A stretch of DNA of 64,000 nucleotides from contig JBBRQD010000003.1 in the NCBI GenBank assembly GCA_038227045.1, positions 1 through 64,000 of the forward strand, read 5' to 3'. The notes under the pieces are model-generated. The model saw only the letters and a list, made by a program, of their open reading frames with translations. It was not told the origin of the DNA and did no database searches. The DNA comes from JANXLS01 sp038227045. GTDB taxonomy: Bacteria > Planctomycetota > SZUA-567 > H5-PLA8. The position numbers and the translations under genes are program-made. Shown piece after piece: positions 59,480 through 64,000 of the stretch (within the stretch, counting starts at the first letter, position 1; each line of letters begins with the position of its first letter).

Positions 59480-61117
59480 CTACTCTTTCTTTTCAGACAG
59501 CCGCACGACCAGAGCCGAACCCTGCGCGCGCAGCACGTAAACCGCCGCGCCGGCCTCGATGAATCCGCCTTCCGAAACCGCGTCGTACGTCGCGCCCTCG
59601 AGGCGGATTTTTCCCGCCGGGCGAAGCACCGTCTCCGTCGTCCCCACCAAGCCCGCTAACGCGCTCAGCTTCGTGCCCTCGCGCGGGTTCGATTCGACGG
59701 CTCGCAACGTCGCGGACGACGAACCGCCGCCGCGGACCGTGCCGCTGTTGACCGTGGTCAGCGCCATGCGATTGACGCCCGGCAGCGAAATGCCTTTCCA
59801 CCAGACCAGCGAGAAAAATCCAAGGATGCTCAACAGCGTCAGAGTCGCCCATTCCATGCCTTGAACAATCTCGTGCATCAGGAATTCATTCGGCTTGCCC
59901 GAATAGCCGAGCAGACCGGGCAGCGAGCCTTCGGGGAGAAATGCGAGCACGATCGAAAAAATCACCATCGCGAGGCCCGCAAATCCAAGAGCGCCGAATG
60001 TCGGCAGGATGAACAATTCGACCGCGACCAGCAGCGCGCCGAGGCCGAATAGCACGATTTCAAAAATGCTGGCGTTGTTCGAAAAAATCTGCAGCCAGAA
60101 AAACACGCCCATGCAGAACACGAACACCGCGTATCCGACGCCGTGCCCAGGGCTGGCCATCTCCCAAAATAGACCGATCAGCGCCACAATCACCAGCAGC
60201 CAGCTCCATCCCTGCCAGCTCAAAAAGCGCGCGACTTTTTCGGACGCACTGATGTCCATGCGGGTGATGGTTGCATTCGGCACGTTCAGGCCCAGTACCA
60301 CTTCGTTCATGTCCGCGGCGATGCCCGAAGCCAGACCCGCGTTGATGGCTTCCTTTGCGGTAAGTGCAAGGATTTGATCTTTGAGCTTCCATTTCCTGAC
60401 GAGCGCGACGCCGCGCTTCGACGCCATGCTGAATTCGTCATCGGTCATAAAGCGTTGATTGGAATCGGTCGTCTCGATGACTTCGATGTTGCTGTCGACC
60501 ATGCCTTCCGCAAGCGCCTGCGGATGGACGTTCTGGCTGCAGAGATTGCGCACGTAGGCGCGCATTGCGGCGTCGGTTTTCTGGCGCATCGTTGTCGTAA
60601 AATCGCGGTTTTCCCCCGCCAAAATTTTCGCCGATCCGATCTGCGAATTCGGCTCCATGACGATCATCTTGCAGCCCAGCGACAGAAGGGCGCCGCAGCT
60701 CATCGCCTTGTTTTTGACGAGCGCAATCACCGGTACTTTACAGGTCGAGATTTCCTGAATCATGCGTTGGGTCGGAACGACCAGACCGCCAAACGTGTCG
60801 ATTTCAAGGACCACCAGATCGAACTTTTCACGCTCGGCGGCTTTCAAACGGCGCCGCACGAACAGCGATTGCCATTCGTCCATATAGCCCTCTTTCGAGG
60901 TGTCGTCATCGTGAATAGGAATGACCATGATCTTGGCGTTGGGCGGCAGCCGAAGACCGCGTTTTACGGGATTGAACGAGCCTTTGGACAGGCCCTTGTC
61001 CTGAGATAAAATCCACGGTGTCGGCTTGACAACCAACGGGTCGTCCAACTCGGGCTCTTCGGCGAGCAGACAGATGCAGTTCAGCGCCAGGATGGCAAAT
61101 AAGATTCTCTGCGGCAT
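59480..61117 (-). CDS. NfeD-like membrane-bound serine protease (long form, ClpP fold)
   Basis: A 545-residue inner-membrane protein. Signal peptide at residues 1-18, then a ClpP/SppA-type protease domain (FDLVVLEIDTFGGLVVPTQR, PVIALVKNKAMSCGALLSLG) with the probable Ser near residue 144 and Lys in SQIGSAKILAG. It then has about five membrane spans (WSWLLVIVALIGLFWEMASP... to residue 445) and an NfeD OB-fold at the C-terminus (GLVGTTETVLRPAGKIRLEG). These pair with short NfeD and stomatin-like proteins in membrane quality control. ATG has GAGG five bases upstream. Confidence 0.9.
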   Translation of the reverse strand: MPQRILFAILALNCICLLAEEPELDDPLVVKPTPWILSQDKGLSKGSFNPVKRGLRLPPNAKIMVIPIHDDDTSKEGYMDEWQSLFVRRRLKAAEREKFDLVVLEIDTFGGLVVPTQRMIQEISTCKVPVIALVKNKAMSCGALLSLGCKMIVMEPNSQIGSAKILAGENRDFTTTMRQKTDAAMRAYVRNLCSQNVHPQALAEGMVDSNIEVIETTDSNQRFMTDDEFSMASKRGVALVRKWKLKDQILALTAKEAINAGLASGIAADMNEVVLGLNVPNATITRMDISASEKVARFLSWQGWSWLLVIVALIGLFWEMASPGHGVGYAVFVFCMGVFFWLQIFSNNASIFEIVLFGLGALLVAVELFILPTFGALGFAGLAMVIFSIVLAFLPEGSLPGLLGYSGKPNEFLMHEIVQGMEWATLTLLSILGFFSLVWWKGISLPGVNRMALTTVNSGTVRGGGSSSATLRAVESNPREGTKLSALAGLVGTTETVLRPAGKIRLEGATYDAVSEGGFIEAGAAVYVLRAQGSALVVRLSEKKE

Positions 61118-61187
61118 CGCAACCTCATTGGGTGACCGCTGCGCCCGAGCTTTTCCGGGAGCGAGACGCCCGTGCCACTTTCTTTTT

Positions 61188-61763
61188 TTATTCCACCGGT
61201 TCGTATGTGTGCGACCAGCACAGGCCGTCCTGATCGAGCGTCTTTCCAGCAGCCACTGTTTTCGGATGGCTTTTGACCCACATCTGCTCGAACTCTTCGC
61301 GCGTCTGGTAGCCTTCCTTGCGAATGTCGTCGTCGGTGATGTCGCTGACTTTCATCCGCTCCACGCGCGCAAAGCGGAAGGCGTGGCCCTTGACGCGGAA
61401 CACGTCGCCCGGGTCGCCCCATTTGCGAAAGCGGCGGCTCATGTGCTTTCCGCCCTTGAGAATCTGATCGACGTGGTGCGGCAGAACCATGAACGCCGCG
61501 CCGAATTTGTCGTCCAGATCCGAGATGCGCTTCAGCGACTCTTCGCCAAACGCGCTTTGCCCGGCTTTCATCGTGCGGGAGGCTTCGGCGACATAGCGGT
61601 CGGAGAGCGGCCGCGAAATGCCGAATTCAGTGGTCAGAAAATTCGCTGACGCGCGCTCCTGGGCCAGCGGATCGCCGGTCGGATCTTCTTTTTTAAGTGC
61701 TTCCAATTTCAGCAGCGCGGCAGTCAAACGCTTGGTTTTTTCGATTTGCTGGTCGGGGGACAT
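61188..61763 (-). CDS. ASCH-domain-like protein
   Basis: A 191-residue protein. The C-terminal half fits the ASCH/PUA-like fold seen in RNA-binding or RNA-modifying proteins: GDPGDVFRVKGHAFRFARVE near residue 115 and ITDDDIRKEGYQTREEFEQM near residue 142, ending DGLCWSHTYEPVE. The N-terminal half is helical and unassigned (AQERASANFLTTEFGISRPL). GAGGAG lies 12 bases before the ATG. The call rests on the motif pattern alone. Confidence 0.7.
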   Translation of the reverse strand: MSPDQQIEKTKRLTAALLKLEALKKEDPTGDPLAQERASANFLTTEFGISRPLSDRYVAEASRTMKAGQSAFGEESLKRISDLDDKFGAAFMVLPHHVDQILKGGKHMSRRFRKWGDPGDVFRVKGHAFRFARVERMKVSDITDDDIRKEGYQTREEFEQMWVKSHPKTVAAGKTLDQDGLCWSHTYEPVE

Positions 61764-61879
61764 CGGCTGGCTTTCTCCTCAATATGATGCATCGTCAACG
61801 CGAAAGCATCATAACCTCCGGCGCGCCGACTCCAAGCGCCAATGCTCGTGAAAGAAGATAATCAATATTGAGGATCGTT

Positions 61880-62365
61880 CTATCTATTCATGATGTCGTC
61901 GGAGCGGCGGCGGGCGATGATATCCGCGTAATCGGCGATGCACTCTTCCTGATCTACTGTCTCGATGGAAAACGGTCGCAATTCGCGCACGCGTTCGACG
62001 GCTGCGTCGGCGGATTGTCCGCGCGCCACCAAAGCGCATGCGAGCATCGTTCCGGTTCGGCCCATGCCCGCGCCGCAGTGGATCATCGTGGCAAGCGTAT
62101 CGGCTTCCGCATTTTTTAAAAAATCGACGAACGCGTCAATCTGCTCAAGACTAGGCGGCGTGAAATCCGCGATGGGGAGGTGCAGATACCGGAAGCCGAA
62201 TTCTTCGATGAACGCTCGTTCCAGCGGCGTCTCGGTCAAAGACACGATCGCGCTGATTTTCCGATCCTTGAGGAATTCGAGATCGTCGCGCAGACGCGCA
62301 AACGTACCCGGACGTTCCATGCCGGCCAGCACGCTGTCGATCACGAAGCTGAAATTCGCCGGCAT
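61880..62365 (-). CDS. Dual-specificity protein phosphatase
   Basis: A 161-residue cytoplasmic phosphatase of the DSP type. The P-loop MIHCGAGMGRTGTMLACALV contains the C-x5-R-T signature near residue 100 and the general-acid Asp is in HLPIADFTPP near residue 60. The family removes phosphate from Tyr/Ser/Thr. ATG 62365 with AAAGGAGA five bases upstream is preferred over a TTG at 62395, which lies in a TTTCAGG repeat. No kinase gene is next to it. Confidence 0.9.
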   Translation of the reverse strand: MPANFSFVIDSVLAGMERPGTFARLRDDLEFLKDRKISAIVSLTETPLERAFIEEFGFRYLHLPIADFTPPSLEQIDAFVDFLKNAEADTLATMIHCGAGMGRTGTMLACALVARGQSADAAVERVRELRPFSIETVDQEECIADYADIIARRRSDDIMNR

Positions 62366-62385
62366 GACTCTCCTTTCAACGAAAT

Positions 62386-62447
62386 CAAGTTTCAAGTTTC
62401 AGGTTTCAAGTTATCAACCTGAAACTTGAAACCTGGAACCTGAAACC
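62386..62447. repeat. TTTCAGG inverted repeat
   Basis: CAAGTTTCAAGTTTCAGGTT is answered by AACCTGAAACTTGAAACCTG and GGAACCTGAAACC, so heptads run outward and then return as their complement. It is located between the phosphatase start and the acyl-CoA ligase stop. Confidence 0.85.
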
Positions 62448-62453
62448 GTTTTT

Positions 62454-63905
62454 TTACTTCAACAACCGCCGCTGCACTTTACCCGTCGGTCCTTTCGGCA
62501 ACTCGGTTCGGAAGAAAATGAACTTTGGAACTTTGTACGCCGCCAGCACCGAGCGGCAGTGTTTCAGCAGTTCTTCCTCGGTCGCTGTCTTGCCCTCGTT
62601 CAACACCACGTACGCAACCACGATCTCGCCTTTGCGGTCGTCCTTCTGTCCGGTGACGCCGGCTTCGTGTACCGCGGGATACAGGGCGAGCGCGTTTTCG
62701 ACTTCCGCCGGGAAGACCATTTCGCCGGCGACTTTGATCATCTCGCGCAGACGCCCGGTGATGCGGATGTAGCCTTCCGGCGTCAACTCACCCATGTCGC
62801 CGGTGCGCAGCCATCCGTCGGGCGTGATGGCCTTCGCGGTCTCTTCGGGGCGGTTGTGATAACCCTTCATCACGCCCGCTCCGCTCACCCAGATTTCGCC
62901 CGTCCCGGAAATATCCTTGAGCGTCTCCGGGTCGGCAATTTTTATTTTTACGCCGGGAATCGGCTTGCCCACGGTGCCTTGGCGATTCGCGCTGGGGAGA
63001 TTGAACGAGACGACCGGACTGCTCTCGGTTTGGCCGTAGCCTTCAAGCAGCGGGATGCCGAAGACGCGCTGGAAATTTTCGCGGACGTCGTCGGGCAGCG
63101 CTTCGCCGCCAGCGATCGCGAGGCGCAAATGCCCCATCTCCTGCGGACGGCGCTCCTGCATGCGCGCCAGAATCCGGTACATCGACGGCACCATCAGCAG
63201 CGTGTCGCACTTCAGCGCCGACGCCGTTTTCAACACAGTCTCCGGCTCGAACTTCGGCAACGTCGCCATCGACCCGGCGCAGGCCAGCGGGGCGAGCATC
63301 GTACCGGTGATCGCGAACGTGTGAAAGCTCGGCAGACACGCCAGGATGCGGCACTCCGGCGTCAGGCCCATCGCGGTCACGGCTCCGTCGGCGTTCGAGG
63401 CGAGATTGCGATGCGTCAGCATCACGCCCTTGGGCTGGCCCGTCGTGCCGGATGTATAAAGGAGCGTGCAGATATCGTCGGGTTTCGGCCTCGGCGGAGT
63501 GACGCTTTCGTCGCGTTGAAGCAACGACGAGAATCCAACAACTTTGAACCCCAGCGGCTGCAAGCGCGGCGCAAGCGCATCGGGCGCGACAATGATATCC
63601 GCGCCGGAGTCCTTCAAGATATAGAGCAATTCTTCCGGAGGCAGCAGCAGGTTGAGCGGCAGCGCCTGTTTGTTGGCGTAAAGAGTGCCGAGGTACGCTT
63701 CGACGAACTCGGGCGACATCGGAAAAAAGAGCGCCACAACCGCTCGTTCCGTCTCCTTCGCCAGCACGCGTCCAATGCGCCGCGCCGAATCCATCAACTG
63801 CCCATAGCTCGTTTCGCCATTAGGCGAAACAACCGCAGCCCGCTCGCGGCCCTTGGCCTCCGAGCGCTCCACAACATCCAAAACCGTCAAATCCGCTGCA
63901 ATCAT
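62454..63905 (-). CDS. AMP-dependent acyl-CoA synthetase/ligase
   Basis: Adenylate-forming enzyme of 483 residues that activates a fatty or aryl acid as acyl-AMP and then acyl-CoA. Motifs: LLYTSGTTGQPKGVMLTHRN near residue 150 (A3 P-loop), EGYGQTESSPVVSFNLPSAN near residue 290 (A5), DGWLRTGDMGELTPEGYIRI near residue 370 (A7) and the catalytic Lys in LPKGPTGKVQRRLLK at the C-terminus (A10). Chain-length preference is unknown. ATG 63905 is preferred over 63929, which would add eight weakly supported residues. Confidence 0.93.
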   Translation of the reverse strand: MIAADLTVLDVVERSEAKGRERAAVVSPNGETSYGQLMDSARRIGRVLAKETERAVVALFFPMSPEFVEAYLGTLYANKQALPLNLLLPPEELLYILKDSGADIIVAPDALAPRLQPLGFKVVGFSSLLQRDESVTPPRPKPDDICTLLYTSGTTGQPKGVMLTHRNLASNADGAVTAMGLTPECRILACLPSFHTFAITGTMLAPLACAGSMATLPKFEPETVLKTASALKCDTLLMVPSMYRILARMQERRPQEMGHLRLAIAGGEALPDDVRENFQRVFGIPLLEGYGQTESSPVVSFNLPSANRQGTVGKPIPGVKIKIADPETLKDISGTGEIWVSGAGVMKGYHNRPEETAKAITPDGWLRTGDMGELTPEGYIRITGRLREMIKVAGEMVFPAEVENALALYPAVHEAGVTGQKDDRKGEIVVAYVVLNEGKTATEEELLKHCRSVLAAYKVPKFIFFRTELPKGPTGKVQRRLLK

Positions 63906-63934
63906 GGTGTTGAATTCCGTAAAACCCAAAAAAT

Positions 63935-63975
63935 ATTCGCGTTCATTCGCGAAAATTCGCGTTATTCGCGGTTAA
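63935..63975. repeat. ATTCGCG octamer repeat (copy 3)
   Basis: ATTCGCGTTCATTCGCGAAA and ATTCGCGTTATTCGCGGTTA form a run of 7-9-base units like those at 37001 and 45564. It lies upstream of the acyl-CoA ligase gene. Confidence 0.8.
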
Positions 63976-64000
63976 AAAGCTCTCGACGTTCAATCTTCCA

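Overview
The window looks like chromosomal DNA (GC-rich, roughly 55-60% by eye) from a Gram-negative-type bacterium, probably an environmental member of the Planctomycetota/PVC group or a nearby candidate phylum. The signs are Lnt and a lipobox lipoprotein (outer-membrane lipoprotein processing), an ECF sigma factor with a membrane-anchored C-terminal tail, a HzsA-related secreted monohaem protein, SdrD-like/PKD surface proteins, a HEAT-like segment of planctomycete style, and a large secreted protein with a pseudopilin-like C-terminus. The phylum assignment is inference. No rRNA, tRNA or CRISPR array was recognised.

Layout. 1-1.3 kb: right end of an IS3-family element that has cut off an RCC1-repeat gene, then a decayed RelE/ParE-type toxin-antitoxin pair. 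1.3-3.3 kb: groS-groL with a clear terminator. 3.8-15.8 kb: a large secreted protein, a family 4 glycosyltransferase, selA, pepT, lnt, a secreted HEAT-like protein, a metallophosphoesterase and an SDR reductase. 15.9-28 kb: accessory envelope region with a PKD protein, a FecR-domain protein, a CBM9-like protein, holA, a MIP18/DUF59 protein, a SAM hydrolase-family protein, the ECF sigma factor, an AT-rich gene-free stretch, a 166-bp perfect-looking hairpin and a 1090-residue SdrD/PKD surface protein. 28-43 kb: lpdA, GNAT, 2-hydroxyacid dehydrogenase, sugar-nucleotide epimerase, a DUF2442/DUF4160 pair, secreted hydrolases, lepA, a PemK-type pair, a BtuF-like protein, rdgB-rph and a degenerate HD-GYP regulator. 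43.3-47.9 kb: arginine cluster argJ-argB-argD-argF on the minus strand. 48-64 kb: HzsA-related/PKD protein, acyl-CoA carboxylase carboxyltransferase, lipoprotein, chlorite-dismutase-like protein, 4x[4Fe-4S] ferredoxin, SufS-like desulfurase, a membrane protein coupled to a squalene/phytoene synthase, two NfeD proteins, an ASCH protein, a dual-specificity phosphatase and an acyl-CoA ligase.

Two things stand out. First, three otherwise unrelated secreted proteins (ending at 15907 on the minus strand and at 27922 and 51202 on the plus strand) seem to end in the same roughly 140-residue beta-rich domain with a basic tail, a candidate undescribed C-terminal sorting or anchoring module. Second, intergenic gaps are filled with many distinct families of inverted or short-period repeats (TTGTGGTGCGGGC, GTTCGTAGTTCCGCC, CCAGAGCCGCGCACG, CCCCTAA, TTTCAGG, ATTCGCG, CTTTGCG), several recurring in the window and often abutting or containing stop codons, plus two giant hairpins with arms of about 80 nt.
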